Positions 36,074-45,483 of a stretch of 64,000 nucleotides of DNA are shown piece by piece; position 1 is the first letter of the stretch; the number at the start of each line of letters is the position of its first letter. The translations under genes were made by a program, and so were the position numbers. The notes beneath the pieces are model-generated. The model ran no database searches. It was not told where the DNA came from and saw only the letters and a program-made list of their open reading frames with translations. Location of the stretch: positions 62,001 to 126,000 of the forward strand of contig JBATLL010000124.1 of NCBI GenBank assembly GCA_049289295.1, given 5' to 3'. This DNA is from BOKV01 sp049289295 (GTDB lineage: Bacteria; Pseudomonadota; Alphaproteobacteria; Rhizobiales; Rhizobiaceae).

Positions 36074-37337
36074 CGAGCGCAAGCTGATTGACGATTGCTT
36101 CCTGCATGATCACGACCGGCTTCGCCACGATGAAGCGCTGGAATTGCTGAAAACCCGCCTGACCACTCTTGCCGGTGAGACGCAATGTCCGCTCATCGAG
36201 GCATGCGGACGGATCGTGTCGCGCGATATTGTGGCTGCCCGCAGCGTGCCCGGCCATGACAATTCCGCCGTGGATGGTTATGCCTTGCGCCATCGCGATC
36301 TTGGCGAAGGTGGCAGCACTTTCGCCGTCACGACCAGGATAGCAGCAGGCGAACTGGCTCCACAGTCGATTGGCGAGGGACAGGCCGCGCGCATCTTCAC
36401 CGGCGCGATCATCCCGCAAGGCGCTGATACTGTCGCGATGCAGGAGGATTGCCGTGCAGAAGGCGAAGATCATGTATCAATACCGGGCGGCCTGAAGAAG
36501 GGGGCTAACCTGCGCTGCGCTGGCGAGGATCTCGCCTCCGGTGAACGGATCGTCGAACGCGGCAGACGCCTGTTGCCCCAGGATGTCGCCGCCCTCGCCT
36601 CGACCGGCATCGACACGTTACCAGTCTTTGCTCCCTTGCGCGTCGGCCTGATTTCCTCAGGCAATGAATTGCGCCGCCCTGGCGAGGAAGCCCTGCCCGG
36701 CCAGGTCTATGACGCGAACCGCTACATGCTGGTTTCGCTGTTGCGTCCACTCGGTGTGGAACTCGTCGATCTCGGCGCTATCAGGGATGACAGGCGTGCG
36801 GTGCGCGACGCACTGGCAGAAGCTGCACAGCGCTGCGATGTGGTACTTTCGACCGGCGGCGCGTCACGCGGCGAAGAAGATCACATGCTTGGCGCACTCG
36901 ATGAACTTGGCAAGCGTCACCTGTGGCAACTGGCGGTCAAGCCTGGCCGCCCGATGATGATGGGCCAGATTGCCGACACGCTCTATTTCGGCCTTCCGGG
37001 CAACCCCGTCGCTGCCTTTGTCTGTTTCCTGCTCTATGTCCGCCCTGCAATCCTGCACGTTTCAGGTGCGTTGTGGCAACTTCCCCGCCATTTCGAGGTC
37101 ATTGCCGGTTTCGAGGTTACCGGCAAGAAACCGGACCGCCGCGAATTCTGGCGTGGCTGGCTCGAAAACGATGCCGATGCCAACCCGGTAGCACGCAAGT
37201 TCGAACGCGATGGTTCCGGCCTGATAAGCGGCCTGCGCCAGGCAACCGGTCTCATCGACATTGGCGAACCAGTCACCGATGTCAGACCGGGCGACCGCGT
37301 TCGTTTCATTCCGTTTTCCGAATTCGGCCTGGTGTAA
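36060..37337 (+). CDS. moeA: Molybdopterin molybdenumtransferase MoeA
   Basis: This enzyme inserts molybdenum into adenylylated molybdopterin. The 425-residue product has the family pattern VPGHDNSAVDGYALR, ARIFTGAIIPQGADTVAMQE, VGLISSGNEL, PGQVYDANRYML, STGGASRGEEDHM and YFGLPGNPVAAFVCF, which together cover the substrate and metal regions. Start ATG 36060 overlaps mobB. The MoeA start region MQPGSERK fits the alphaproteobacterial form. It ends the Moco block. Confidence 0.95.
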   Translation: MQPGSERKLIDDCFLHDHDRLRHDEALELLKTRLTTLAGETQCPLIEACGRIVSRDIVAARSVPGHDNSAVDGYALRHRDLGEGGSTFAVTTRIAAGELAPQSIGEGQAARIFTGAIIPQGADTVAMQEDCRAEGEDHVSIPGGLKKGANLRCAGEDLASGERIVERGRRLLPQDVAALASTGIDTLPVFAPLRVGLISSGNELRRPGEEALPGQVYDANRYMLVSLLRPLGVELVDLGAIRDDRRAVRDALAEAAQRCDVVLSTGGASRGEEDHMLGALDELGKRHLWQLAVKPGRPMMMGQIADTLYFGLPGNPVAAFVCFLLYVRPAILHVSGALWQLPRHFEVIAGFEVTGKKPDRREFWRGWLENDADANPVARKFERDGSGLISGLRQATGLIDIGEPVTDVRPGDRVRFIPFSEFGLV

Positions 37338-37423
37338 AACCTGTTCAACCTTTCAGATAGTTAACTTGGCCAGGACCCGCCCTGGTCTATACTTTGTCGA
37401 GAATCTTCGACGGAGAAATGAAC

Positions 37424-37945
37424 ATGAACAAGACCGGCTACTCGGCAGCTTCAATAGGCATTCACTGGATCACTGCAATTGCCATCGTTGCTCTCTTTTT
37501 TACCCATGAAGGCGAACGCGACAGCCTGACCCGCCTGTTTCACCTGAGTGGCGGAGCGCTGCTTGGCATATTCCTGATCTGGCGCGTGGTGCGTCGCTTC
37601 CGCATGGGCCTGTCTGCAAAGCCCGATCAGGCAGAAATCCTGAACCTGCTGTCGCGCCTTGTGTTGTGGGGATTGCTTGCTGTTATCCTTGTCACATGCC
37701 TTTCGGGATACCTGCTGCCCTGGACCGGCGGGCGCGCCTTCGATTTCTTCGGCATGTCCATTCCCTCGCCCATAGCAGGCAACCACACACTGCATGAAAT
37801 CTTCGAAGAGGTGCATGACATTGGCGGCCATCTGTTCATTCCACTCGTTGCACTCCATGTCGCGGGCGTCATCAAGCATGCCCTGTTCGATTCCGACAAA
37901 TCGGTTGCGAAACGCATGAGCAAGTCGATTTCAAACGGAATCTGA
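37424..37945 (+). CDS. Cytochrome b561 family protein
   Basis: A 173-residue inner-membrane di-haem b protein. Four hydrophobic helices are visible, with conserved histidines in SIGIHWITAIA, RLFHLSGGALLG, EVHDIGGHLFIPLVALHVAG. ATG 37424 is favoured because GGAG lies about eight bases upstream; another ATG six bases earlier has too short a spacing. These proteins pass electrons from quinol to periplasmic partners. No partner gene is next to it. Confidence 0.87.
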   Translation: MNKTGYSAASIGIHWITAIAIVALFFTHEGERDSLTRLFHLSGGALLGIFLIWRVVRRFRMGLSAKPDQAEILNLLSRLVLWGLLAVILVTCLSGYLLPWTGGRAFDFFGMSIPSPIAGNHTLHEIFEEVHDIGGHLFIPLVALHVAGVIKHALFDSDKSVAKRMSKSISNGI

Positions 37946-38038
37946 CGCAGCCTGCTTGCCCTTCAACCCTGCCAATGCTTCAATCCGCTGCATTGGAGGG
38001 GACATGCGGCTCATGCTTGCATTCATGGAGACTGAAGC

Positions 38039-39466
38039 GTGACCGCCGCGGTTTCGCTTCCTTTCTGGCTTGTCGCGGTTCTGGCGGTTTTCGCCATCGT
38101 GGGAATTACCGACCGGGTCTTTGCTCCTTCGGCGCGCTGGTTCCTGCGTCGTCGGGTCAATGATGCCATCGACGAACTCAACCAGCGCCTTGATCTTCGT
38201 ATCCAGCCCTTCAAGCTGACCAGACGCCAGACGCTCATCGATCAGTTGATGTACGACCCGATCGTGCTTGAGGCGGTGGAAGCTGAAGCACTGTCCGCGC
38301 ACATGCCGCGCACCGTCGTCATGAAACGCGCTGAACGCTATGCGCGCGAGATTGTCCCGCATTTCTCCGTGACCGCCTATTTCGGTTTCGGCACAAGGGT
38401 GGCGCGCTGGTTGTCGGAATTCGTCTACCGGGTGCGACTTGGCTATGCAGACGATGCAGCGCTGAAAGCCGTCGATCCGAATGCCTCTGTTGTCTTTGTC
38501 ATGAACCATCGATCCAACATGGACTATGTGCTCGTGACCTACATGGCATCAAGCCGCGCATCCCTGTCCTATGCGGTGGGCGAATGGGCAAGAATCTGGA
38601 TACTGCAGACGCTGATCCGCTCCATGGGGGCCTATTTCATCCGGCGTAATTCCAATGACGAACTCTATCGCAAGGTGCTCGGCCGCTATGTTCACATGGC
38701 CACGCGCCAGGGCGTGACACAGGCGGTGTTTCCCGAGGGTGGCCTGACCCGCGACGGCAAGCTCCGCCCACCCAAGCTGGGCCTGTTGAGCTACATGGTG
38801 GCTGACTTCGACCCCAAGGGCATGCGCGACATCGTGTTTGTACCTGTTGGCATCAACTATGACCGGGTCATCGAGGACCGGATACTGACCGCCGCCAGCG
38901 AAAAGGAAATCACCGGCCGTGATTTCCGTGTCCGTTCAGGCGCGATCCTTTCATTCCTGTCGAACCTGATAAAGCTGCGCCTGGCCGGGCGACTCTATCG
39001 CTTCGGCTATGCCTGCGTCAGCTTCGGCAAGCCAATATCCCTGAGGAAGTGGCAGAAGACGCGGCGTCTCGACCTCAACGCGCCCAATCGTGACAAGCGG
39101 TTTGCAGCAATCGAAGCGCTGGGCCAGGACCTGATCGACGAAATCGGCCGGATCGTGCCTGCCCTTCCCGTCTCGATGGTCGCCACCGTCTTCCTGCGGG
39201 AGGGTGATCGGTGGATGGGCGAACTGGAGATCAAGTCGCGCGTCTTCCAGATCATCGAAGCGCTGGAGGCGCGCGGCGTGCATGTTCACATTCCCCGCTC
39301 CGACCGCGATTATGCAGTGGGCGCGGGCCTGCGAATGCTGACATTGCGCCACCTGGTCGAGACAGATGAAAACGGCATGATGCGGGCCAATCCGCGTGAG
39401 CGCGTCCTCTTGGCCTACTATGCCAATTCAATCGCCCACGATCTTGACGCACCTGCCCAAGGCTAG
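38039..39466 (+). CDS. PlsB-like glycerol-3-phosphate acyltransferase
   Basis: A 475-residue acyltransferase with an N-terminal membrane helix (LPFWLVAVLAVFAIVGI). The HX4D catalytic motif is NHRSNMDYVLV, and later FPEGGLTRDGKLRPPKLGLL is the glycerol-phosphate binding block seen in PlsB and eukaryotic GPATs. It is shorter than E. coli PlsB. It probably adds a fatty acid to glycerol-3-phosphate at the inner membrane, alongside or in place of PlsX/PlsY. The start is GTG 38039. Confidence 0.82.
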   Translation: MTAAVSLPFWLVAVLAVFAIVGITDRVFAPSARWFLRRRVNDAIDELNQRLDLRIQPFKLTRRQTLIDQLMYDPIVLEAVEAEALSAHMPRTVVMKRAERYAREIVPHFSVTAYFGFGTRVARWLSEFVYRVRLGYADDAALKAVDPNASVVFVMNHRSNMDYVLVTYMASSRASLSYAVGEWARIWILQTLIRSMGAYFIRRNSNDELYRKVLGRYVHMATRQGVTQAVFPEGGLTRDGKLRPPKLGLLSYMVADFDPKGMRDIVFVPVGINYDRVIEDRILTAASEKEITGRDFRVRSGAILSFLSNLIKLRLAGRLYRFGYACVSFGKPISLRKWQKTRRLDLNAPNRDKRFAAIEALGQDLIDEIGRIVPALPVSMVATVFLREGDRWMGELEIKSRVFQIIEALEARGVHVHIPRSDRDYAVGAGLRMLTLRHLVETDENGMMRANPRERVLLAYYANSIAHDLDAPAQG

Positions 39467-39493
39467 AGCGTGAACCAAGCCAACGGCATCTGC

Positions 39494-41953
39494 CTATTTC
39501 GCTGCCTGCGGATGCAGCATCCAGGCACCGTCGGCACCCTCCTCATAAGCTTCCCGGCTCGTGTTCATCGACACATATTCCGACTGCGCCCAGAGGTCCG
39601 CCAGATCATCATAATGGGGTGACAGGAAATGCCCGCTCTGCCCGGTTGAGATGATGAATTGCGAACTGTCGAGTTCGCCCAGATCGTACCAGCCGCGATA
39701 GGCAGACGAATGGACATTGCGGTAGGGATGATCCTCGCCGAAATCCGTGCGGCCGCGCAGCAGCGTGTAGGAACCGCCTGCGCTTTCACGCGTCACGGTG
39801 AACAGATTTGCCAAAGCACCTACAGACGAGAAGGGCCTGTGCTCGCCGAACGCGATATGCGCCTTGCCCCATTGCCATTTGCGCCAGTCCTTGCCCTGCA
39901 GTTCCTGCAGTTCGGATACAGCTGCCGACCAGGACAGGGAGAGCAACGTACCGCAGGATTCGGCCTGCGGCGTGTCGATGCGATTGCACCAGTCCCTGCT
40001 CGTGCTGCCGCGCAGGACGGCAAGCATCGACACGACATAGCCCTTGTCGATGCGCTGATAGTCCTTCTTCAGATCATCTTCGAAAAGCATCTTGTGGAAA
40101 TTGCGCCACCACGCTGTCATCATCAGTGGTTCGGGGGTTCCGGCAAGCATTTCGCCGTCCCATGCGCGTAACGCTTCCAGCATCGCCGGGTCCTGCCCAG
40201 CACCTTCCTCGATCTGCGCCAGCGCCTCGTCGCGGAACTGCGTCATGGCTGGCGAAAACTTGTCTGCCTGTATCGAGCGCATGGTATCGGGCGAATGCTT
40301 TTCGTTGCGCCCGATCACCAGTTGCTCGACACGGGCCTGCCGAAAATGCTCGTCCCAGTCGAAGGTGATATGCCCGCCATAGCCCGCAGGAAGCCAATTG
40401 GCATTTGCTGTTGCCAGCGCCCCTGATTGCGGATCGCTTACCATCGGCAGGTCTTCAAACGCGAGCGTGCCTTTCCAGTCGTAAAGTGTCATCCAGCCTG
40501 GCACAGGCGCCCTGCCCGCCATCTGGTTTCCCGGATCGCGCACCGGAACGCGCGCTGGCGCAATCACACCTATATGCCCCGCCTTGTCCGCAACAACCAT
40601 CGACTGCATCGGTGCCACGGCCTTGCGCATGACCTTGAAATAGTCCTGCACACTCCTTGTCTTTGCAATGTCCAGCGCAGCCTCAACCGTCGTGTCATCC
40701 TCGGCAAGCGACATCCACTTGAGGGCTGCAACATGGCCCAGCGGCAGGATTTCCGAGATCGAGCGGTACGCGTCCGGCAGGACAGGCCCATGCCGCGTCA
40801 TGCGCCGCTCGAAGGTGAAATCGGGCTCCCCCTTGACCTTGATGGATACGCTGTCGCGCTTGAACTCTGCCCAGCCATTCGGCGTCAGATACTGGTTCGG
40901 ATCATCGGGCTTCAACCGCTCGACATATAGATCCTGTGCGTCCAGCACGGTTGTCGTCAGACCCCAGGCAACATTGTCGTTGCGGCCCAGGAGGAACAGC
41001 GGCGTGCCAGGCAATGTGCCGCCGATCAGGTTACGCACCTCGCCTTCTTCCTGGTAGGCAAGATGCGCGAGGTAAAAGACCGCCGGCGTCGTCAGACCCA
41101 GATGGGGATCATTGGCCAGCAACGGGCTCCCGCTCGTCGTGCGGCTGCCCGAAACCACCCAGTTATTGGACGCATTCACATCATTGTCCCAGACAAGTCC
41201 AGCGACTTCACCTGTCGCATTGTCCAGTGCCGCCTGGTTTCTTCCTTCCAGGGGGAAGAGCTGGCGCAGGTCCGGCAGCGGCGGAGGATTGTCGCGCGGT
41301 CCATATGGCAGCAGTTCATCGATTTCCTTCGGCGAAAATCCGCGCGCCGCAAATGCCAGACGCCTGATTTCCCGGTCCATATTGTCATCGAGCGTAAGCG
41401 CCATCACCTTCAGCAGCGAAACCGTGTGCCACGGCTGCCATGGCTCAGGCTCGACACCCAGTATTACGAATTCTGGCGGCAGACGCATTTCAAGCATGCG
41501 GGTGCGCCGGTTGAGATAGGCGTTGATACCGTCCGAATAGGCCTGAAGCAGCGCCTGTGCCTCCTCGGAGAATGCCGATATTGACTTCGAAGACGCGCCA
41601 GCAATGTCCATTGTGCGCAGGAAAACGTCCGTGGCGATGGTCGGCTTGCCGAACATTTCCGAAAGCCTGCCCTGCCCGACCATGCGCAGCACATGCATCT
41701 GCCACAGCCGATCCTGCGCATGGACGAAACCGAGCGCCCTCAGCGCGTCAATGCGGCTGGTCGCTTCGATGTGGGGAATGCCATGGCGATCACGAACGAC
41801 CCGCACATCGCCGCCAAGGCCCGCCATTTCCAGGCTGCCATTGGAGGCTGGAATGGAACTGGTGATTGCCGAATAGCCAATCGCAGCCAGAAGCATCACG
41901 CCTGCAACAAGAAGAAGTGCAATCCTCGCACTCCATTTGAAAATCACGCGCAT
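39494..41953 (-). CDS. Penicillin acylase family Ntn hydrolase
   Basis: An 819-residue exported amidase. It has a signal/anchor (ARIALLLVAGVMLLAAIGY), an alpha region with VVRDRHGIPHIEA and GFVHAQDRLWQMHVLR, and an autocatalytic cleavage site where Ser262 in VNASNNWVVSG becomes the beta-chain N-terminal nucleophile. Later conserved blocks are LLANDPHLGLTTPAVFYLAH, GTLPGTPLFLLGRNDNVAWG and, near the end, GQSGHFLSPHYDDLADLW. It could act on penicillins, acyl-homoserine lactones or other N-acyl amides; the sequence does not decide. It is divergent from the 3-hydroxyisobutyrate dehydrogenase gene. Confidence 0.92.
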   Translation of the reverse strand: MRVIFKWSARIALLLVAGVMLLAAIGYSAITSSIPASNGSLEMAGLGGDVRVVRDRHGIPHIEATSRIDALRALGFVHAQDRLWQMHVLRMVGQGRLSEMFGKPTIATDVFLRTMDIAGASSKSISAFSEEAQALLQAYSDGINAYLNRRTRMLEMRLPPEFVILGVEPEPWQPWHTVSLLKVMALTLDDNMDREIRRLAFAARGFSPKEIDELLPYGPRDNPPPLPDLRQLFPLEGRNQAALDNATGEVAGLVWDNDVNASNNWVVSGSRTTSGSPLLANDPHLGLTTPAVFYLAHLAYQEEGEVRNLIGGTLPGTPLFLLGRNDNVAWGLTTTVLDAQDLYVERLKPDDPNQYLTPNGWAEFKRDSVSIKVKGEPDFTFERRMTRHGPVLPDAYRSISEILPLGHVAALKWMSLAEDDTTVEAALDIAKTRSVQDYFKVMRKAVAPMQSMVVADKAGHIGVIAPARVPVRDPGNQMAGRAPVPGWMTLYDWKGTLAFEDLPMVSDPQSGALATANANWLPAGYGGHITFDWDEHFRQARVEQLVIGRNEKHSPDTMRSIQADKFSPAMTQFRDEALAQIEEGAGQDPAMLEALRAWDGEMLAGTPEPLMMTAWWRNFHKMLFEDDLKKDYQRIDKGYVVSMLAVLRGSTSRDWCNRIDTPQAESCGTLLSLSWSAAVSELQELQGKDWRKWQWGKAHIAFGEHRPFSSVGALANLFTVTRESAGGSYTLLRGRTDFGEDHPYRNVHSSAYRGWYDLGELDSSQFIISTGQSGHFLSPHYDDLADLWAQSEYVSMNTSREAYEEGADGAWMLHPQAAK

Positions 41954-42016
41954 TGCTGTATCCCCTCCACTGAAAGCATGAAACGCTCATGGGCATTTGG
42001 CAGAAAGGAATCAGGG

Positions 42017-42886
42017 ATGGCAAGCGTCGCATTTATCGGATTGGGGGTCATGGGGTATCCGATGGCAGGGCACATCGCGAAGGCCGGGCACAAGGTGACC
42101 GTCTACAATCGCACTTCCGCCAAGGCTGAAGCCTGGGCAAAGCAGCATGGCGGTGATTGGGCAAAGACCCCTGCCGAGGCCGCGCAGGACAAGGAATTCG
42201 TCTTTTGCTGCGTCGGCAATGATGACGATTTGCGCTCGGTTACGACCGGCAAGGATGGTGCATTTTCCACCATGAAAAAGGGCGCGATCTTCATCGACAA
42301 CACGACAGCATCAGCCATTGTCGCGCGCGAACTTGCAGCGGCAGCCGAGAAGGCGGGATTTTCCTTCCTCGATGCCCCTGTATCGGGAGGTCAGGCTGGC
42401 GCGGAAAACGGCGTTCTGACCGTGATGGTTGGAGGCGAAGAGAGTGTCTTTGAACGGGCAAACCCGGTGATTTCCGCCTATGCCCGCATGGTCGGCCTGA
42501 TGGGGCCGGTGGGGTCTGGCCAGTTGACCAAGATGGTCAACCAGATCTGCATTGCAGGCCTTGTTGAGGGTCTGGCCGAAGGAATTCACTTTGCCCAGAA
42601 TGCCGGGCTGGATGTCGAGAAGGTCATCAACGTGATTTCCAAGGGTGCCGCTGGTTCCTGGCAGATGGAAAACCGCTGGAAGACAATGAACGAGGCCCAT
42701 TACAGGCATGGTTTTGCCGTCGACTGGATGCGCAAGGATCTCGACATTGTCCTGGGCGAAGCCCGTGCGAATGGCGCATCCCTGCCGGTCACAGCGCTGG
42801 TTGACCAGTTCTACGCGCAGATTCAGGCCATGGGCGGCAATCGCTGGGATACTTCAAGCCTGCTTGCCCGCCTCAAACTGAAATAA
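42017..42886 (+). CDS. 3-hydroxyisobutyrate dehydrogenase family (NAD-dependent beta-hydroxyacid dehydrogenase)
   Basis: A 289-residue oxidoreductase. The NAD loop is VAFIGLGVMGYPMA at the N-terminus; the substrate motif DAPVSGGQAGAENG and the catalytic lysine in VGSGQLTKMVNQ are typical. ATG 42017 has AAAGGA some ten bases upstream. This group includes 3-hydroxyisobutyrate, tartronate semialdehyde and glyoxylate reductases; I would not call a substrate. It is followed two bases later by alkD, in one transcript. Confidence 0.92.
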   Translation: MASVAFIGLGVMGYPMAGHIAKAGHKVTVYNRTSAKAEAWAKQHGGDWAKTPAEAAQDKEFVFCCVGNDDDLRSVTTGKDGAFSTMKKGAIFIDNTTASAIVARELAAAAEKAGFSFLDAPVSGGQAGAENGVLTVMVGGEESVFERANPVISAYARMVGLMGPVGSGQLTKMVNQICIAGLVEGLAEGIHFAQNAGLDVEKVINVISKGAAGSWQMENRWKTMNEAHYRHGFAVDWMRKDLDIVLGEARANGASLPVTALVDQFYAQIQAMGGNRWDTSSLLARLKLK

Positions 42887-42888
42887 CC

Positions 42889-43578
42889 ATGCCACGCTCG
42901 CCCCACACACCAGACCAGGCGCTTGCCAGGCTGAAGGAACAGGCGAGCGAAGCAAATCGTGCAGGCATGGCGCGGTTCGGTATCGATACGGCGCGGGCGC
43001 TGGGTGTTTCCATGCCCGCGATCCGGGCCATTGCCGCTGACATCACCAAGGACCATGACCTCGCACAGGCCCTTTGGGAGAGCGAAATCCACGAGGCGCG
43101 CATTCTGGCAGGTCTTGTCGACAGGCCCGAATGGGTCACCATGAAACAGATGGATGCCTGGGCGGGTGATTTCACCTCCTGGGACCTTTGCGACCAGATC
43201 TGTGGTGCCCTGTTCTGCCGAAACGAGCATGGTGATGCAAAAATCCGCCAGTGGGAAAATGACAGCCGCGAATTCGTCAAGCGTGCAGCCTTTGCCACGA
43301 TTGCCTGGCGTGCCGTGCATGCCAGGAAGGCAGGCGATGCCGAGTTCCTGCCCTATCTTGAAGCCATCGAACGTCAAGCGGGCGATCCGCGCAATTTTGT
43401 CCGCAAGGCGGTGAACTGGGCCCTTCGCCAGATCGGCAAACGCTCCCTTTTCCTGCACGGTCATGCGCTTGAACTTTCCCATCGTCTCGCCGCATCGCCC
43501 GACAAGACGGCACGCTGGATAGGCAAGGATGCCGTGCGCGAACTGGAAAAGGCGGAAACGCTGGCCCGTTTCAAGTGA
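42889..43578 (+). CDS. DNA alkylation repair protein AlkD-like
   Basis: A 229-residue HEAT-like repeat protein of the AlkC/AlkD family of DNA glycosylases that remove 3-methyladenine or 7-methylguanine. Family features include the MARFGIDTARALGVSMPAIR start region and the Trp/Asp-rich helix FTSWDLCDQICG plus REFVKRAAFATIAWRAVH. It starts two bases after the dehydrogenase stop. No catalytic residue beyond the helical fold is asserted. Confidence 0.87.
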   Translation: MPRSPHTPDQALARLKEQASEANRAGMARFGIDTARALGVSMPAIRAIAADITKDHDLAQALWESEIHEARILAGLVDRPEWVTMKQMDAWAGDFTSWDLCDQICGALFCRNEHGDAKIRQWENDSREFVKRAAFATIAWRAVHARKAGDAEFLPYLEAIERQAGDPRNFVRKAVNWALRQIGKRSLFLHGHALELSHRLAASPDKTARWIGKDAVRELEKAETLARFK

Positions 43579-43643
43579 AAGTGAAATGCACCGAGTGGAA
43601 ATCCGGCCCAAATCTGTCATGATGATGATGGGAGGTTCCCGCC

Positions 43644-44255
43644 ATGCCGACACGCCGACTGTTCACGACTGCCCTGGCAGTCACTGCTCTTGCCACACCC
43701 CAACTCATCTTGAACCGCAAGGCGCTTGCCGCCGAATTGAGCGATGACGGGCTGCACATCCAGCCCTGGTTCATGCAGACCTTCCTCGACATGCGCGAAG
43801 ACCAGTCGGAAGCCGCTGCCGCAGGCAAGCATTTTGTCGTCTTCTTCGAGCAGAAGGGCTGCCCCTACTGCCGCGAAATGCACACAGTGAATCTGGCGCG
43901 GGCCGAAATCGCCGATTACGTCTCCGAAAACTTCGGCGTCGTGCAACTGAACCTCTGGGGTTCGCGCGAAGTGACCGATTTTGACGGCGAAGCAATGGAA
44001 GAGCGGGATCTGGCCCGCAAATGGGGCGTGAACTTCACGCCGACCCTCACCTTTTTCTCGATGGATGAACCGCAGAACAAGCCCGGCCAGCAGATCGAAG
44101 TCGCCAGAATGCCAGGCTATTTCAAGCCTTTCCATTTCCTCACGATGTTCGAATATGTTCGTGAAAACCACCACAAGGACATCGGTTTCCAGCGCTACCT
44201 GCAAGACAAGTTCGAGAAACTGGAAGCGGAAGGCAAGAAGCCCGACGTCTGGTAG
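43644..44255 (+). CDS. SoxW-like exported thioredoxin
   Basis: A 203-residue thioredoxin-fold protein with an export leader (twin arginine, MPTRRLFTTALAVTALA) and the active site CPYC in FEQKGCPYCREMH. The conserved cis-Pro is in NFTPTLTFFS. Its size and the MPGYFKPFHF loop place it among SoxW/thioredoxin-like periplasmic proteins, but there are no sox genes nearby. A GGGAGG sits upstream of the ATG. It probably handles disulfides in the periplasm. Confidence 0.85.
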   Translation: MPTRRLFTTALAVTALATPQLILNRKALAAELSDDGLHIQPWFMQTFLDMREDQSEAAAAGKHFVVFFEQKGCPYCREMHTVNLARAEIADYVSENFGVVQLNLWGSREVTDFDGEAMEERDLARKWGVNFTPTLTFFSMDEPQNKPGQQIEVARMPGYFKPFHFLTMFEYVRENHHKDIGFQRYLQDKFEKLEAEGKKPDVW

Positions 44256-44258
44256 GCG

Positions 44259-44750
44259 TCAGCCTTCTCTCGCCTTGGCCGGCTTTTCCAGCGCAACATA
44301 GTGCAGGGGCAATTGCGTCGTATCCTTGATGCGTTCCATGGCAAAGGCCGAGGAAACATCCTCGATGTCGATTTCGCTGACCAGCTTCTTGTAGAAGACG
44401 TCATACGCGGCGATATCCGGCACCACAACGCGCAGCAGATAGTCGACCTGCCCGCTCATGCGATAAAAGCCGACAACCTCCGGAAACTTGACGATCACCT
44501 CGGAAAAGCGCTTGAGCCACTCGTGATTGTGCTTGTCGGTCGTGATCGACACGAACACGGTCACGCCGACATTCACCTTGGCCGGATCGAGGACCGCAAC
44601 GCGACGTTCAATGACCCGGTCCTCTTCCAGTTTCTGAATGCGCCGCCAGCAAGGCGTGGTGGAAAGCCCGACGCGCTTGGCAATGTCGGCCACGGGCAAG
44701 GTTGCATCTTCCTGCAGCAGTGTCAGGATCATCTTGTCGGTTCTGTCCAT
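44259..44750 (-). CDS. Lrp/AsnC family transcriptional regulator
   Basis: A 163-residue regulator with an N-terminal winged HTH (MDRTDKMILTLLQEDATL, IAKRVGLSTTPCWRRIQKLE) and a C-terminal RAM ligand domain (GVTVFVSITTDKHN, GFYRMSGQVDYLLRV). Such proteins respond to amino acids. The next gene leftward is the SoxW-like gene, convergent by 3 bp, and the gap to the right (44751-44868) may hold its operator. No effector can be read. Confidence 0.92.
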   Translation of the reverse strand: MDRTDKMILTLLQEDATLPVADIAKRVGLSTTPCWRRIQKLEEDRVIERRVAVLDPAKVNVGVTVFVSITTDKHNHEWLKRFSEVIVKFPEVVGFYRMSGQVDYLLRVVVPDIAAYDVFYKKLVSEIDIEDVSSAFAMERIKDTTQLPLHYVALEKPAKAREG

Positions 44751-44868
44751 TGGTCACCAGAATGGAAAATCGTTTCAGAATTCAGTGAATACTGGAACAG
44801 ATTTCCTTCAGCAAGCGGGAAAACTGTAGAATTGCAGAAATCCGTACCACAATGACGCCGGATCACCG

Positions 44869-45483
44869 TCACAGGAGGCGTTGAATCAGTTCCTGAAGCT
44901 CCGGCAACAAGGCATTGGAGAACCATGGATTTTTCCGTATCCAGCCATTGTTGCGCCACGAGGGATGGGGTAGCGGCATCAACAGGGGCTGCGAACTGGC
45001 AGAAGCAAACGCGCGCCACTCCGCCACGGTCTGCGTCACGCTACCCTTGCGTAGTGCACCAAGATGCCAGGCCTGCGCATATTGCCCGATGACGAGCATC
45101 AACTCGATCTGCGGCATGGACTGGAAAACCTGTGTGCGCCAGCTGGCGGCGCATTCGCGGCGCGGCGGCAGGTCCCCTCCCTTGGTGTCCAGGCCCGGAA
45201 AACAGAAGCCCATCGGCACGATGGCAATCCGCGATCTGTCGTAAAACGTCGCTTCATCGACCCCCATCCATTCCCGCAGGCGGTCGCCGGAAGGATCGGT
45301 AAATGGTACGCCCGATGCGTGAACCCGCGTGCCCGGTGCCTGTCCGCATATTGCGATGCGCGCCGTTCGCGAAAGCACTGCCACCGGTCGCGGCTCGTGC
45401 GGCAATGGTGCGACCTGCGGTCGCTCCACGCAGATGCGGCACCGCGCTATGTCGCGGGCCAGGGCGTCGATGTCAGCCTTCAA
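44869..45483 (-). CDS. Iron-sulfur uracil-DNA glycosylase superfamily protein
   Basis: A 204-residue UDG-superfamily protein. Motif A is GQAPGTRVHASGVPF and motif B is PLPHPSWRN. Four cysteines are spaced CRIC near the N-terminus and C-x16-C (CFPGL...RREC) later, the pattern of [4Fe-4S] family 4/5 UDGs. It is therefore a likely uracil or damaged-base glycosylase or a relative of unproven activity. Its start ATG overlaps the stop of the GST gene (ATGA), so the two are coupled. Confidence 0.85.
   Translation of the reverse strand: MKADIDALARDIARCRICVERPQVAPLPHEPRPVAVLSRTARIAICGQAPGTRVHASGVPFTDPSGDRLREWMGVDEATFYDRSRIAIVPMGFCFPGLDTKGGDLPPRRECAASWRTQVFQSMPQIELMLVIGQYAQAWHLGALRKGSVTQTVAEWRAFASASSQPLLMPLPHPSWRNNGWIRKNPWFSNALLPELQELIQRLL

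Noticed and set aside
39808..40368. Long plus-strand frames over the penicillin acylase gene
   Set aside because: Compositional shadows of a GC-rich gene; the acylase frame has catalytic motifs.
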